Origin: Raphanus sativus
Taxonomy: Eukaryota; Streptophyta; Magnoliopsida; Brassicales; Brassicaceae
Reading direction: 5' to 3'
Assembly (NCBI RefSeq): GCF_000801105.2
Contig: NC_079516.1
Span: 25,457,043-25,521,042, forward strand
Length of the DNA: 64,000 bases
Notes under the pieces: generated by a model
What the model was told of the DNA's origin: nothing
Seen by the model: only the letters and a program-made list of their open reading frames with translations
Databases searched by the model: none
Made by a program: the position numbers and the translations under genes
Shown here: positions 34,484 through 47,600 of the stretch, one piece after another
Layout of the letters: every line of letters starts with the position of its first letter
Numbering within the stretch: position 1 is the first letter of the stretch

Positions 34484-34690
34484 CTTTGTCCATGAGGTCT
34501 TGGACCTGTCTTTCCAACTCTTTGGCCTCCTCCACATTGACACGGTAAGCAGCTCGATTAGGTAAGGGTGTGCATGGAACGAGATCGATCTGGTGCTCTA
34601 TGTCGCGGATAGGGGGTAATTCGGCTGTATATCATCAGGGAAAATGTCCTTATACTGCTTCAGAAGGTATTGTACCTCAGCTGGTAACTA
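34484..34690 (-). pseudogene. Fragment of Ty3/Gypsy reverse transcriptase N-terminus
   Basis: The minus strand reads PPIRDIEHQIDLVP, then PLPNRAAYRVNVEEAKELER and QVQDLMDK, the conserved protease-RT linker and RT entry of plant Ty3/Gypsy chromoviruses. An upstream piece (LLKQYKDIFPDDIQP) lies in another frame. It is about 70 codons of a former pol gene, and the only RT-like sequence I recognised from an LTR element in the window. Confidence 0.75.
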
Positions 34691-35023
34691 TGGTGCCTCA
34701 AAACCTGAAAACTACAGAACATTTAGTAGATTCAAACAATTTGAGCTACAAAGGATTCTGGTCAACCAAGTGTTCAAAAACTTGAGTGATTTTAACTCTT
34801 TTCTCTCCTTCGCGATTGTCATTCCAGAATTTCACCTTCATCATGCTTTAATGTAAAAGAGAACGATACACACAAAGAGAGTGAAAGAATAACATGTTTC
34901 TCAATTTGGCAAAGAAAGTTTCCTCCTCTTCCAAGTATCCAAGTTGTACTTGGTCTCCAAACTATTGTGTACCAATATATAGTTCATTGGAATAAGACAC
35001 ATTAATTCTTTCTCTTCTTTTAT
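34691..35023. other. Short unassigned stretch next to the F-box remnant
   Basis: No gene recognised. The F-box/LRR gene should continue here on the minus strand but its similarity ends near 35030, so the 3' part of that gene has been lost or replaced. Confidence 0.4.
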
Positions 35024-35357
35024 TTACTTATAACATTGATAATGCACACGCACTTCCAAAGAATCAGTGGGATCATGTAATATGGTCAACTCCTCGAGAA
35101 CCGGAAAGCTCGATATTAAAGTCTCCATAGACAAATCATCATCGTACCTGACCTTCTTTAGATGCAAAATCTTGACACAAGGAAAGGATCCAGATTCAGG
35201 ATGATCCAGGAACACACAGTAGAGATTTATTTTCACCGATTTCTCACACGAATAGATAAATGAAGGCATCGTGAAAAACCCATCATCTCACTTCTTGTTA
35301 CGAACATGAAGATGACGAACTATATGCCTAGTCACACCATCATTCCAAGACTTAAAA
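35024..35357 (-). pseudogene. F-box/LRR (RNI-like) gene, 3' fragment
   Basis: The minus-strand reading continues the protein of 38578-38913: FKSWNDGVTRHIVRHLHV, a stop near 35300, then [15 protein letters not shown] and [17 protein letters not shown], typical leucine-rich repeats of plant F-box/RNI/FBD proteins. The family acts as substrate receptors of SCF ubiquitin ligases. The gene is split here by solo LTR I and ends abruptly near 35030 without an FBD domain. Confidence 0.78.
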
Positions 35358-38300
35358 TGTAACACCCCCGGACCGTCCTAGGCCGGACTAACCCGGAACG
35401 TCCCGGAAGCGTCACAAGTTTGGCGAGTACCGCAACCAGACCAGCTAAAACTTCAAACGAATTCAAAGTCTCGACCAGTCCGACCACGATATTGCCCCTC
35501 TCGACCTCATCCTAAGGCTTGCCAACCCGTACTTCGGTCGAGAGTTGTGTTAATTTCGGACTAAACTAAATATCAGCGTTCAGTGGGGATTTTAATAAAC
35601 AAACATAATTTTTATTTATTTTACAAAGTCGGGAACTCGACTAAAGTCCTCAAGTACAAAAAAAAGATAAAAACATCAAGTCAAATGGGTACCCAAGAAA
35701 AGCAAAACAAGTGAAAACAGCAGCATCTTGCGCCTTGCAAACAACACCGGAAATCTACGCCTGGCCTCGTCCTCCGCACCCGCTAACGCCTGATCCCCTA
35801 AGGTTACCTGCATAGAAGAGAGGGAGTGAGCAATCATATATTACTAAGCGAGTTCCCAAAACAACAACAACTATCCCTCCCAACCCATGCTTAACAAACA
35901 ACAAGCAATAACAACAATGCAAACGGAAAGATAAACATGCAACTACTAATGCAAAACTAAACATGAATGCAATGCAATAACTAAACATGGGCTAACTAGT
36001 CTCACCCCGAGACCTATACACGAACCCCAAAAAACCTAGACCCGAACTAGACTAAACAAAACAAAACACACAAAGGATGGAGCCACATGCTACACATCCC
36101 GGGGTCCCTTCCCACCAAGGAACCCTAACTACTCCACCCTGAACACTCTAGACCACAAACACCAAAGTCACATGACCGGAAAACATCACTTCGGGAATTG
36201 GGCTTCCCCAAATCTAACCCGGGCCGCATCGTCATGCAGTGCTTGTCCATGGGCGCGACCCACTTCACGTGACAAGCCTGTGGAGAGTAGGTAACTCCAC
36301 CACTGGAGAATTGGGCTTCCCCCAATCTAATCCCAGGGTCCACACACATCAACGGAGAATTGGGTATCTCCCAATCTAACTCCGAGATGGTCTCATGCTT
36401 TAGTCTAGGCGTAACACCAACCCGCATGAGGGAGCTCCGCCTCTAACTTCCATGCAACGTGCACCTAAACCAAAAGCACTACACAAACAGACAACAAGCA
36501 AACACTCGGCCTAGTCTAGACTAAAATGCAAACACAACTAGCATGAGGGAGATCCACCTCTAACCTCCATGCAACACTTAGTCTAGACTAGAAAAACTAA
36601 ACAACCTAAAAGCGAGTGATAAACCTAGACTCTACCCCGCATAAGAGAGAGTCTCACTCAAATCTCTATGCAACCTCACTACACTACATGCACTACCATG
36701 CATATGAACCGCATGAGAGATTTATACTCAAATCTACATGCTACACAACAAACTATCATATGCAACTACAACTAACAATGCATGCATGAGTCTAACAACT
36801 TAACAACACAACACGTGCAAGCAATCTAACAACCTAACAACACAATGCATGCAAGCAATTATAACAACCTAACAACACAATGCAAGCAATTATAAATAAA
36901 CACTCAAGCATGGGGACTACCAATCACCCACACACACACACATAACCGCAAAAGCGGTTTAAGCTTAAGAACCATTACGGTTCAAGGCCTTCAACCTGCA
37001 CACACACACGGTTTGTAATACACAACACACAACACACACAGGGGAACCCACCTAGGTCTACAGGAACCACAGCAAACTCCAAAAGCAAAAGACCTAAGGG
37101 TTCTATCCAAAAACCGATTAAAAAGAGGTTAAGAGCTAAGGGGGGAAGGAAACTTATAAACACAAATTCAAAGCCTTACCACCTCTCCTAATACTTCAAA
37201 ATAGATCCTAGACTTAGGGTAAGCACACGCAAAGCCTCCTACAATCACCTCACTCACTTTTAAAAAATTATCGGTTTTTAGCCATTTTCTCTCTCAAGAA
37301 AGAACAACAAGAACGATTGAGAGAGAAGGCATAGGGATGATTCTAACTTCTAAAACTGAACCTAAGGGGGGTATTTATAGCCAGGGAAGAGGTTGGGATC
37401 ACTTGTCAAGTGAAAACACACTTGTCACCAAAATACTCTCCAAATCCATGCATGCAGATAAGTACACTGAATCAAGCTATTTTCGTCCCATCTTCTGGAA
37501 GGTTAATAACTTTAGCTTGAAGGTCAAGTGTGCGAAAAACCAGATTAAAAAGTCAGGAAGTCACTTTGCCACATATACCAATTTTAAGGCAAAAATGACC
37601 CCTTTGCACACCAAGTGTTAAACCTACTCCTTAGGTCTTCATTTCTAGCTCCTGTATACCTCTGAGTTTTGCTGATGAACCAATGCATGGGTGTTTTCGT
37701 GCCTGACATGTTTCCATAATGTTTCATCCTTGATTACCAAATTGGCAATAAGGCCTTCTTAAGCTCTTTTGGGTCTTCAGTTTTCTAAATTGCTTTCCTT
37801 GTAATCCAGCCAAATCCTACAATTCTCCTGGATCCTATATGATTCTTAGATGTCGTAGTTTTGATTTGGAAAGAAGATCTTCAGCCCATAATTTGTTTTG
37901 CCCTTTATAGTCCATTTCGGGTGTAATCATCTTCTTCATAACTTCTTCTCTAGATTCCTTTGCTCCTGATTTATTCACCCAAAAATCCCTTGATTTATTC
38001 TACATCCTGCCCAGGATTGATAGAATTTGGTCTCCTCCACGTGGCATGTTCCTATTGGTCGATCGGATGGGTTAAATGGACCATTAAGGTACTTTCTCTT
38101 TCCTTTGACTTTTATTGACTTTTGACTTCTGAACTGACCCTTTCCAAAACTTGTAGAAATGTATGAAATACTCCTTTGAACTCCTTTGTCATGTTTGCAC
38201 ATCTTCATTTGGCTTCTTTAGCTCTTAGATAGCTCATCTCGACCATATCGGCAATATTCTTCTTCCTCTGGACCATCTTCACTTTGGTTCACTCCAACTT

Positions 38301-38577
38301 CATTTTGACTTGACCAAAAGTCTTATTTTATCCCCTACTGATGAGTGAGATTGAGTCCTGCTTGATTTGCACATTTTGAAATTTCACCATGTTCGGCCTT
38401 GCCGTATCGGATCTCCAGTTATGTCTCCTCGACCAACTCTTGTTTGTGCTCGACCATTCTTCATAATGCTTCGACCGAACCTCTATTTATGTCTTCATAT
38501 GGTTTTACATCCAATTGTAGCTTGATCTGTGTTCGTTGACTTGCGTTGACTTGATACCCTAGACCATGGGTATTACA
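35358..38577 (-). mobile_element. Solo LTR I, chromovirus type, 3,220 bp, splitting an F-box gene
   Basis: Starts TGTAACACCC and ends GGGTATTACA, flanked by TAAAA (35353-35357) and TGAAA (38578-38582), a 5-bp TSD with one mismatch. Reverse-oriented text near 35800-35870 (ACTCGCTTAGTAATA, TGCTCACTCCC, CTTCTATGCAG) matches the LTR style of element E near 47330-47370, giving the orientation. No gag, pol or primer site was found. It holds short tandem motifs (GGAGAATTGGG near 36190-36380) and a CA run near 36930. Confidence 0.78.
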
Positions 38578-38913
38578 TGAAACTAGATTCATCATGCTCA
38601 GACACCTCATATTTAAGCTTGAATCTCTCCAAGTGTTGCTCATTTTCAGAACCCAAGAACCTGTCCATGAAACTCATAAAGACGTCATTATCATCTGAAA
38701 ATTGTTGGAATTTAAGTCCATAGATGGAACATTTAACCAGAGATTTCTCCATAGAACGCTGGTGCAAACCGATTCATTGGTGGAAAAGTCAGAGAGTATC
38801 TTGCATAGCAAGGAATCAGGTAGATTGCTTAAGCTATCGAATTTCCTTTTGATTCTCTTTGACAGAGGTTTCACCACCATCCATGTGTAACTCCTAAGTC
38901 TGAGATTTAACAT
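38578..38913 (-). pseudogene. F-box/LRR gene, 5' fragment with F-box
   Basis: The minus-strand frame from 38913 (or the in-frame ATG at 38880) contains the F-box [20 protein letters not shown] and [17 protein letters not shown]. The usual SKR before WRNLW is missing. A frame change near 38700 separates it from [20 protein letters not shown] and [20 protein letters not shown], and the sequence then stops at the solo LTR insertion (38577). Family members recruit substrates to SCF ubiquitin ligases through C-terminal repeats. With a frameshift, a 3.2-kb insertion and a lost 3' end this is a pseudogene. A hAT MITE lies 53 bp upstream of its start. Confidence 0.82.
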
Positions 38914-38965
38914 GTAAATGGGAGATCAAACAGAGATGAACTACTAAAATTACTGTAAGTTCTCC

Positions 38966-39207
38966 CAAGAGCGGACCCACTTGAAAGTTTGTGGGGTCAA
39001 CTAACACCATAAAAATAGTATAACTTTCACTTTTGTAAATAATTGGATATTAGTCATATTTGCCTGAGTGGTAGACAAGTGCAGTATTGTACCCATAGAT
39101 ATTGTATTCGATATTACCTAGTGACCTCTTAATTTTTTTTTTTTGCAAATTTACATTTTTATCTATATTCTGACCACACATAAATTTTCTGTTGGGGTCC
39201 GCCACTC
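38966..39207. mobile_element. hAT-type MITE, 242 bp, upstream of the F-box pseudogene
   Basis: Ends CAAGAGCGGACCC and GGGTCCGCCACTC (imperfect inverted repeat), flanked by AGTTCTCC (38958-38965) and AATTCTCC (39208-39215), an 8-bp TSD with one mismatch. No coding capacity. Confidence 0.75.
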
Positions 39208-39215
39208 AATTCTCC

Positions 39216-39687
39216 TGCAAAATACCACACTGATTTTCTCAGTGGGAAAGAAGAAGCAGATGAAGAAACTCTTGCATGATGATGGTTTGATCTAAAACAT
39301 CGTCAGCACATTAATCATCGCACTAAACATTGTTTAATACAGTGATTATTTATAATATGTAGCTAATATGTAAAGGTTAAACATGAATAACACCCATGAT
39401 CCAAATAAGCCTTAATCGCCAGTTTCATCGCGAACAAAACATGTTTGTGTTGAAACAAATACATCACAAAGTAAGAAAGGAAAACGTGAATTCTAACAAA
39501 GCACAACGAAGGCAATACCTATCTCGACTAATCCATTACAACTTCACACCACATATAGAGAGTCTTAGAACGGAGGAGCTATCTCGACTAATCCCAACAG
39601 ATAGCTTTGTGTTCTAAGAACCATCCTTCACACACTTAAGTGTTAGTTGAGGAATAATTCCACGTGATCAGTATTTAACTATTAAAA
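39216..39687. other. Intergenic DNA, no gene recognised
   Basis: Only short frames without domain similarity (for example 39396-39617). Confidence 0.45.
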
Positions 39688-40384
39688 CTAGATTTTGACC
39701 CGACCTTCAAAAGGGTGGGTATATTTTTTGTTGGAAAAATTATTTTACGTAATAAAAATTATGATTTTGATAAATTATATATTTTAACTTTTTATGAAAT
39801 TTATCTTAAATTTACTTATATGACTTATTTTTGTTATTTTAAATATGACTAAATTTTTCAAGACTCTAAATAATTCTAACCCGTAATATGATTTTTTTAT
39901 TTAACCTGAAGTTAAACTTATTTTACACTGATTTTTTTTAATTTAAATAAAATATTTTATATCTTCAACACTTTATGTATTGAAAAATTCATTTGTGCAT
40001 TTCAAAATATTTTTCTATTTTTTATTAATTTTAGTTTATGTGATTTAGTTTTTACTTTAAATGAAACTATTTTTAAGGAGTTGAGATAATTCAGACCTAT
40101 ATTATGATTTTGTTGATTTAATCATTTGATATTTCAACTTATTTTTTGTTTTTAGGTTTTATTTAATAAATGTTTTCAAATAATTAACGTGAAAGATTTT
40201 TTTGAAAAAATACGGTGCAAACATTTAGGAAACAAAATTTAAGAACTGAATTATATTAAACAAAATAATGACTAATTTTGATTGCTTGTAAATAATGCTG
40301 GCAAAAAGGTACATGCAATTTTTATAATTAATTGGAAAGGTCAGAGACATAATCATAAAAAGTATTCTGCTTTAATAGTATAGA
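39688..40384 (-). mobile_element. Non-autonomous Helitron, 697 bp
   Basis: On the minus strand the 5' end is A|TCTATACTATTAAAGCAG and the 3' end CTAG|T, inserted between A and T as Helitrons do. A hairpin (ACCCACCC ... GGTCGGGT) lies about 10 bases before the CTAG. AT-rich, no helicase or other frame. Confidence 0.8.
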
Positions 40385-42052
40385 TTGCCGATTTCAAATC
40401 TTACGAGCCCATTTCCCATTTCTATTGGGATAGTGATTAACTCAAACTCTTATTTCTTGCAGTAGTTTTCAGTTTTCACTATTAAAAGAAAAAGAAAAAC
40501 AAAATCGTCAAAACATGAGAGGGACCTGTTGAAACTCTTAGAAAACATGTTTCACTTTGTTAATATTTTAATTGTCTCTGGAAATTAAATACATAATTAT
40601 GTTATTAGAATATTAATTTTTTTTTCTTTTAGAATCCTTACAGTTTTGCTTCGCTTTTTACTGATAACTATATTGTTTCCACGCTACGCACGGATAATTG
40701 GTATTTAAAATTTATAAATTCCTTAACGTCAAACATATAGTATAAGAAAAGGGATGACATGCGCAAATTTCGATTGTTTAAATGTTGCATGCAGCTTTAT
40801 TTTGGATTTTTCTAAACTGCAATAAAATTGAATTTTGTAAGTTTATCTTCCCCAAATCAGTTTAGAGGTAATCTCGGATTAAGACAATCAGTGGTGATTT
40901 TTCTGGTGACATCCCTTTCTTATTAATCAAGGATCATTTTCAAAGAGTAACCTTAAAATTGTAAGTTATTTACATGAGTGTCATGCTGACGTGGCGACCC
41001 CATATTTACTCTCAGCCCATATATAGAACCACCCTTGATTCACTAGAAAAATTACAAAAATATGCCATTGTGGTTCCACCTTAATAATCGTCAGATATAT
41101 CATACCCCTTGAAACAACATCTTAATATCTTCATGCTTGCCATATATAGATGGACAATAGTTATTGTCGTTCCTATCATATATTCAGAAACATTAAATGA
41201 TTCTGAATACAATTGTCAATATCATTAACCGGAAGAATCACATACAAAACTCACCTTCTGAAATCATAGTCTTATTATATGGATGACTGAGCTTCTGAAC
41301 ATGTTTTCATGTTAACAAATAAAAAAATGAGTTCACATGAACATTGTTATAAAAAACTGTCGTCTAAGCCTTTTAAAAAAAAAAAAAAAAAACTGTCGTC
41401 TTCGCGTATTAAATTTTCAATGTGCGAGTATATGTGTAAATTGTCGTCTTGGGATTTCTCCATTTTTATAACAGCTGAAATATAGTTATACCAAATTTAA
41501 GATTTGTGTGTGTCGATCGTATTAACCATATATGACAATTGCATTTAATATTCATTCCTAGATTTGGAGACGAGTTACGGAATTTGTTCATTCTAAATAC
41601 TATATTAACGACAATTAATGACTTGACGATGTTTAGGTGTAATCATATTCTTCTCCCCAATCTTGATTGTCAAGTTATATATATGTTATTTAGTGAACGT
41701 ATATTTGGACAAATCAGTTTATGGAAAATGCGAACAATTAGTATGTTATTGATTGATTTTTTTACGGTAAATTTCGTATCTTGCAACAACTTAAATTCCG
41801 TAAACACTACAACTTCTTCTTCTATATAAGATTCATCGGTATCATTCATTTGTCTCATCCCTTAGTCTGGGTTATCATTCATTTTTCTTACTATTGATGT
41901 TTTAAAATTCTGTTGACCACTGGTTTTTTTTTTTAATTTCGTTGTGTTGTTTTGTTCTTCATGTTTGAGTTTCAGTAATATTATTTAAAGCCTCTAAAAA
42001 CTATCTTCATATATGATTCTTTTTTGACTAATCCCTCGGATGCATAAATCTG
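40385..42052. other. AT-rich intergenic DNA
   Basis: No recognised gene. Includes a 17-A run at about 41372-41389. The 96-codon frame at 41539-41829 has no recognisable domain. Confidence 0.5.
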
Positions 42053-42127
42053 TACTACAAGAAAACATGTCTATTGCAAGGAAAATTTGCGAGTGAAAGT
42101 TTTTCTTGCAAATTTGCGACAGATTTA

Positions 42128-42330
42128 CAACATAATTGTAAGAGAAAATAAAACCCTCGCAAATCTCTCGCAAATTTGAAAGAGAAAATTAGTCCTCGCA
42201 AATTTGCAAGCGATTTACGAGGGAAGTTACAGAGTCCTCGCAAATCCCTCGCACATTTGCGAGGGCTAATTTTCTCTTGCAAATTTGCGAGAGATTTGCA
42301 AGAGTTTTATTTTCTCTTACAATTATGTTG
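42128..42330. repeat. Fold-back (75-bp arms) in CACTA subterminal region
   Basis: Arm 42128-42202 is the imperfect reverse complement of 42256-42330 (shared CAACATAATTGTAAGAGAAA then TCTCTCGCAAATTTG), with a 53-bp loop. The transcript would form a long hairpin. Confidence 0.85.
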
Positions 42331-42339
42331 CAAAGCTAT

Positions 42340-43424
42340 TGCAAATTTGCGAGGGATTTGCAAGAACGTATGTGATTTTTATAAAATATCACAAAATCAA
42401 ATAAAGTTAATAAATAAAATATTTAACTTAAATATTTAGTATTTAACAAGTATATCGACAAATATTTTTAGAAAATTACAATATCAGTCAACTAATATTC
42501 ACGGGATTAATATTTTCCGATACTTTAACTAATATCGCGAAGTACTAAACATCAAAACTCTATAATTTATACAATAAATACACATCAAATAAATTTAAAA
42601 AAATGAAACAAATTTTCACTTTAATTATTATTTTCAAAAAAAAATAAAAAAATAGCCCACAATAATTATAACAAAACCCCAAATGAAACTCTAAAATCAT
42701 TGACTTATGAATTTACAAGGAATTTGCAAGGGATCCCTTGCAATTCTCTTACAAATTTGCGAGAGAATCAAAACAGTCGCAAATTTGCAAGGGAATTGCA
42801 ATGGATCCGTTACAAATCCCTTGCAAATTTGAGAGGAAAACAGAATCCTTCAAAAATTTGCAAGGGATTTGCGAGGATCGCTTGCAATTTCTTTGTAAAT
42901 CCATTGTTTCAAACACTTTAAAGGTTTGGGGTTTCATCAATGATTTTGGTGTAATACACGTTGGCTGTTTCTCACATTTCCTCTTAGATGAATGATGGTA
43001 AGATTATTTATCTAAGATTTTTACAACTTCGTGTATCTCTATACTCTAGTTAACGTATATGTACATTAACATCAAACCCTTATAACTTATATAACTCGTA
43101 TACGCCAACTAAATTTCCGGAAAATGTAAAATATTTTTTTCATATTAATTATTTGTTTTGAACCGAATCACAAAATACATATAGTCTACCGAAAACGTAA
43201 GAAACGCCTAAATGAAACCCTAAAATACACTATTTATGAATTTGCAATAATTTTGCAAGGGGTTCCTCGTAATTCCCTTACAAATTTGCGAGAGAATTGT
43301 GAGGGATCCATTGCATTTCTCTTGCAAAATTATTTTTTCCAATTCAAACTTTAAATAAAATCTAACTCTTTATAACATAATACTGTGTATATATATGTTT
43401 ATATATATATATAATAAGCCGACA

Positions 43425-43456
<32 letters not shown>

Positions 43457-44150
43457 ATATATAAATATCTCAAACTATAATACAAAATTTAAAATTTTAC
43501 ATTATACATTTCAAAACAAAAACACTAAATCAAAGACAAAATCACTAATCTAAACTCAACCCTATATCTCAAACCCTAAAATCTACATATAAACTCTATA
43601 ACCCAAATCATTAATCTAAACAAAAAACTAGTATTTTCAAATTTAAACAAAATCTTAAACTTAACTTTAAAATTTAATCTTTTAGAATTTAGTTCCAAAA
43701 CTTAAATTTATACCTCAAACACTATATTACAAAACCATACACTTATAACCTAAACCTTATACCCCAAATCATAAAAATCCAAAAACCAAATTTAACATTT
43801 TCAAATTTAATCACCAAAACTTAACATAAACTAATAATCTAAATTTTTAAAAATTATTCATAAATTTAACTCTAAACCCCAAACCTAATACCCCAAATTA
43901 ACCTTACATAAAAAACAACCTTATATCATAATACACTAATTAAATAAATTTATAAAATTATATTAAATCGAGTTGTGTTATCCCTGACCCAAACCTAAAC
44001 CATAAATATAAATTTAGAACTTTTCAAGTTTATATTCTCAAATTAGTTTTAATTTTTCTTAAACCAAATAAATAGAATACATATTAGTTTACCCAAAACT
44101 TAATAAAACCCCAAATGAAATTCTAAAATACAGAGAATTATATATAAATA
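42340..44150. other. Interior of CACTA-like element, AT-rich, no gene
   Basis: Mostly AT-rich DNA with scattered TTTGCAAGGG motifs and an AT microsatellite. No transposase-like frame was recognised. Confidence 0.5.
43388..43466. repeat. AT dinucleotide microsatellite
   Basis: Runs of (AT)n and (TA)n interrupted by a short A-rich segment. Confidence 0.9.
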
Positions 44151-44239
44151 TAGATTTGCAACGGATTTGCAATGAAACCCTCAAAAAACAAAAACTCTCG
44201 GCAATTCCCTTGCAAATTTGCGAGAGATTTGCAACGGAA

Positions 44240-44787
44240 ACTAGGTCAATATATAAACACATTAACCTACTCTTCTTCTTCAGTACAGCCGTCAAAAAAA
44301 AAAAAACACATTTTTTTTTTCTTTTCTCTCCTTCCTTGTCCTCCTCTTTGCCTCCATATCTCTTTTCGCCAGAACCCTCACCGCCAGCTCTCCTCTCTTT
44401 CTCTCTCTCACTGCCGGATCTATCTATCTCACGGCCACTTCACCTTTTAAACTATGTAACCTGTCTCCACAGAGCTCGTGCGACGCTTGCTACACCACCA
44501 CCACCACCACGGTTTGACCTCTCTCTTACTATCTCTCTGTCCCTCTGTTTCTCTGTTTTGAACTGATTTTTTTTTTGTTTTAGGGTTGGAGGAGGCAAGG
44601 CAAGACGAGCCCGGAACCACACCACCACGGTTTAACCTCTCTCTCTCTTTCTCTATCTCTCTGTGTTTATATCTGATTTTTTATTTTCGTTTTGGTAAGG
44701 GAGGTGAAGGATGGAGAAGAAGCTTGATGGTTTAGGAGACAAGGCCAGCCATTGTCGCAGTTGGCGTGGTTGTGCGGCGGTCGCAGT
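44240..44787. other. Pyrimidine-rich leader-like segment inside CACTA element
   Basis: CT-rich DNA with CCACCACCACCACCA and two near-repeated phrases (GGTTTGACCTCTCTCTTAC / GGTTTAACCTCTCTCTCTC). It resembles a captured plant 5' UTR or gene fragment, but no protein family could be recognised. Confidence 0.35.
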
Positions 44788-45288
44788 TGTAACATCCCGA
44801 AATCCGGCCCGTTAAATTGTGTCAACTGAAAGGAGAAGCCCACTGGCAAAAAGGCCCAAAAGGGAGAAACCCTAGGTTTCCCTTCCTATTTCCTATAAAA
44901 GGAAGTGCCTCCTCCCATTTTTCTCTGCAAAGAGAATAGAAGCGAAGCCCTGTAGAGATTCCGAGCCAGCAGCCGTCAAGTGACCCGAACCCTAGATCTA
45001 AGCCGCCTCTCTCCTCTCTCTCTCTCTCCCGTGTGTCTCTCTCTCTCATCCTCGGTGCCCTCTCTCTCTCTCTCCTTGCGGCGGCCGATTGGTGGTGGTG
45101 GTTGTAGCCGATTGGTGGTGGTGATCAGATCTTGCATCTCCCTTGTTCTCCTTTTCCAGATCTATTTGGTAAGCCTCAGATCTCTTGCTTCTCCCTCTTT
45201 CTCCCTATGGTGTGTCACTGGGTGTGATAGATCTGATCCCTAATCCCCTTTTTCCCATATCATGTTGAGTGATAGTGCATATCTGTGG

Positions 45289-46627
45289 TGTTGGGGTCGA
45301 AATCAGATAGGGCAAAGTTGGCATCCAAATTTCCGTTTAAAAATTATTTACTTGAGAATTTTCTACGGTTTTTCGGAAAAGAAAAACCTGTACGAAAGAA
45401 TTTGCGGAAAAATCTTGTTTTAAGACAACGATTCTTAAAACGACGATTTTTTAATCAACGATTTAAGAAATCAACGATTTCTTAAAAAACAACGACTTCT
45501 CAATCAACGACTTAAGAAATTAACGATTTCTTAATCAACGACTTGAAAAATCAACGATTTAAGAAAGTAACGATTTCTTAAAATCAAACGGAACTTTGTT
45601 ACCAAAGGACCAAACCTCCGCAAACAAGCGTCCGAAGAGAATCGTAGCTTTGCGATAAGTTCAAACACTTGGATAACGGACCTCAGACCACGGCATAAAC
45701 ACGATCGCGATGGCAATTGGGTCACGAACGAGAGCTCGGTTGCTATAGCAAACGGATCACGAAACCACGCTCGGTCGCTATAGCGATCGGGCGTTCGTAC
45801 ATCGATCATTCTCCGAAACGTCCGAAGTCTTCCGAAACGACGATACGACGTGAAACTATGCATTCTCGACTATCCGTATAGCCGTTCTCCGCAACTCACG
45901 ACTATCCGTTTCTTGATCTCTCGATCAAATGGATTCGTCCGTTGTGTTTACGATAAAACCGCGGAAACTTAACCTTATCGGAGAAATCGTAAAAACGTCT
46001 CAAATCAAAAATACGGCCCAAAGGGGTCCTAAACTTGATTCGAGGCCCACTTACGATTTCTTAAAAACCCATAAACCCTATGACGGTTTATGCTTGGAGG
46101 AAAAGCATCAGTTTCCGCGGAAAAAATGGAAACTTTCCGCAGATAATCATGAAGATCGGAAAAAATGAAATATTCTCATTTTTTCGACTATGACGGCTAA
46201 AGGGCAAAAGGGGTAGCGTAAACCGACCTTGGAGGGAGTATATAAGGAGTTCAAGGCGAGAGGCATAGAGGCATCACTTTTCCAGAGCAACTTAGCACTT
46301 AGAGCAATTTAGGCAACTTTCCGTTTTTCTTTTTTTGAGCTGCGACTCAATTAGATTTAGCCACCTTCGGGTATTAGAACTAGGATCTCGCCGACATCTC
46401 TCGTAGCCGAAGCACGTTACCTTGTTGTTGTCACGCTCATACGCAGATTCAGAATAAAATCCTTCTTGCTCTCTTTTTACGATTTTTATTTTTTATTTTC
46501 CGTTATTGTTGTGTTCTGATCGCTTGACGTGTGTTTTCTCAGAAATCTGGGACCTTCTGGGAAATTAGGGTTTTCCTAGTTTCCTTATTTATATGAAATA
46601 TTGACGGTGCGAATTTCGGTTCCCACA
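45289..46627 (+). mobile_element. Solo LTR D of the element A family, TSD TGTGG
   Basis: 1,339 bp, TGTTGGGGTCG...GGTTCCCACA, flanked by TGTGG at 45284-45288 and 46628-46632. Closely similar to 20707-22146; about 101 bp shorter, mainly because it has two instead of five palindrome units (centres 45745.5 and 45780.5). TATA box GTATATAAGG near 46239. The absence of internal sequence marks LTR-LTR recombination. Confidence 0.95.
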
Positions 46628-46954
46628 TGTGGTTGTACGGTTGACAGCTTCTCCTCCTAGATCTAGATTGTGTCATCGAGTAAGGCAAAGGTGAGGACTC
46701 GGTTGTGAACCCCTTTCATATTGGATAATGTCTCGGGCGTTAGTCCCTTGTTAGTGTTGCCTAGATCTAGGTCTGACTTGTGTTGATATGATGAAAGTAT
46801 GATGGTTGGTTATTGATATGAAAGAACCTAGTGACTGATAGGTTGTAAAAGTATAAACCGGTTGTGTGTTGAGATGAATGAGATGTGTGATAAGAATGAA
46901 AGTGTCGTGAATGAGATTATGAGTTTGAGATAACATTGAGATTCGATGAGACTG

Positions 46955-47105
46955 TTGGGCGATGTGAACGCCGTCGATCAGTTATGTTTGGGCAATACAA
47001 ATACCGTCGATCAGTTAAGTAGGGCGATGTGAACGCCGTCGATCAATTATGTTTAGGCAATACGAATGTCGTCGATCAATTTAGTGCGTTAGAACGCGTC
47101 GATGA
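46955..47105 (+). repeat. CCGTCGATCA tandem block in element E 5' LTR
   Basis: Alternating units of GGGCGATGTGAACGCCGTCG and TGGGCAATACAAATACCGTC, ending in a degenerate ACGCGTCGATGA. The same block is at 51203-51350 in the 3' LTR. Confidence 0.85.
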
Positions 47106-47600
47106 AGAAGGGTGGTAACGATGGGGAGGAAGCCGTGATTTACGGTATGAGTTAGCAGCGCTGTCGATAACGATTAGGATCGCTCGCGGCGGAGATAGGT
47201 CCGCAGGCGATAGGTCATGATTGAGTCTAGTGTCTATGTTGTTTGTGATTGCTAAATGATATTAGTTTGTGACTTGTGTGTTGTATTATGTAATATTAAA
47301 TGAGTTCGTAGGTTCCAAGAACCTACCCTCACTGAGTAATCCCAATTACTCACCCCTCCTTCTTGTAGGTATGACCAAAGAGGAGCAGGAGCCGGAGTTG
47401 GAATGGTGCCATCATTTTGAGTTTTCTTTATCTTTCTGAACCTTTATATTCAGGTTTCGTTTAAGTTTTCGTTGGATATTTCAATTTTTAAGTTGAGTTT
47501 GGTTTTATGTAAGACAATTTATGCTTCAATAAAAGTTGTTAGACGAAAAGTGTTGTGTTTATGGTTTTAAGAAAGATCCTCCGGATAGGGATGTTACAAT

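Larger units (their letters stand above)
44788..47598 (+). repeat. Element E 5' LTR, carrying solo LTR D
   Basis: Collinear with 50379-51842 once D (45289-46627) and its TSD are removed. Contains CT-rich microsatellites (45006-45075), a five-fold CCGTCGATCA tandem block (about 46955-47105) and a CTTCTTGTAG|GT motif near 47360. Confidence 0.92.
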
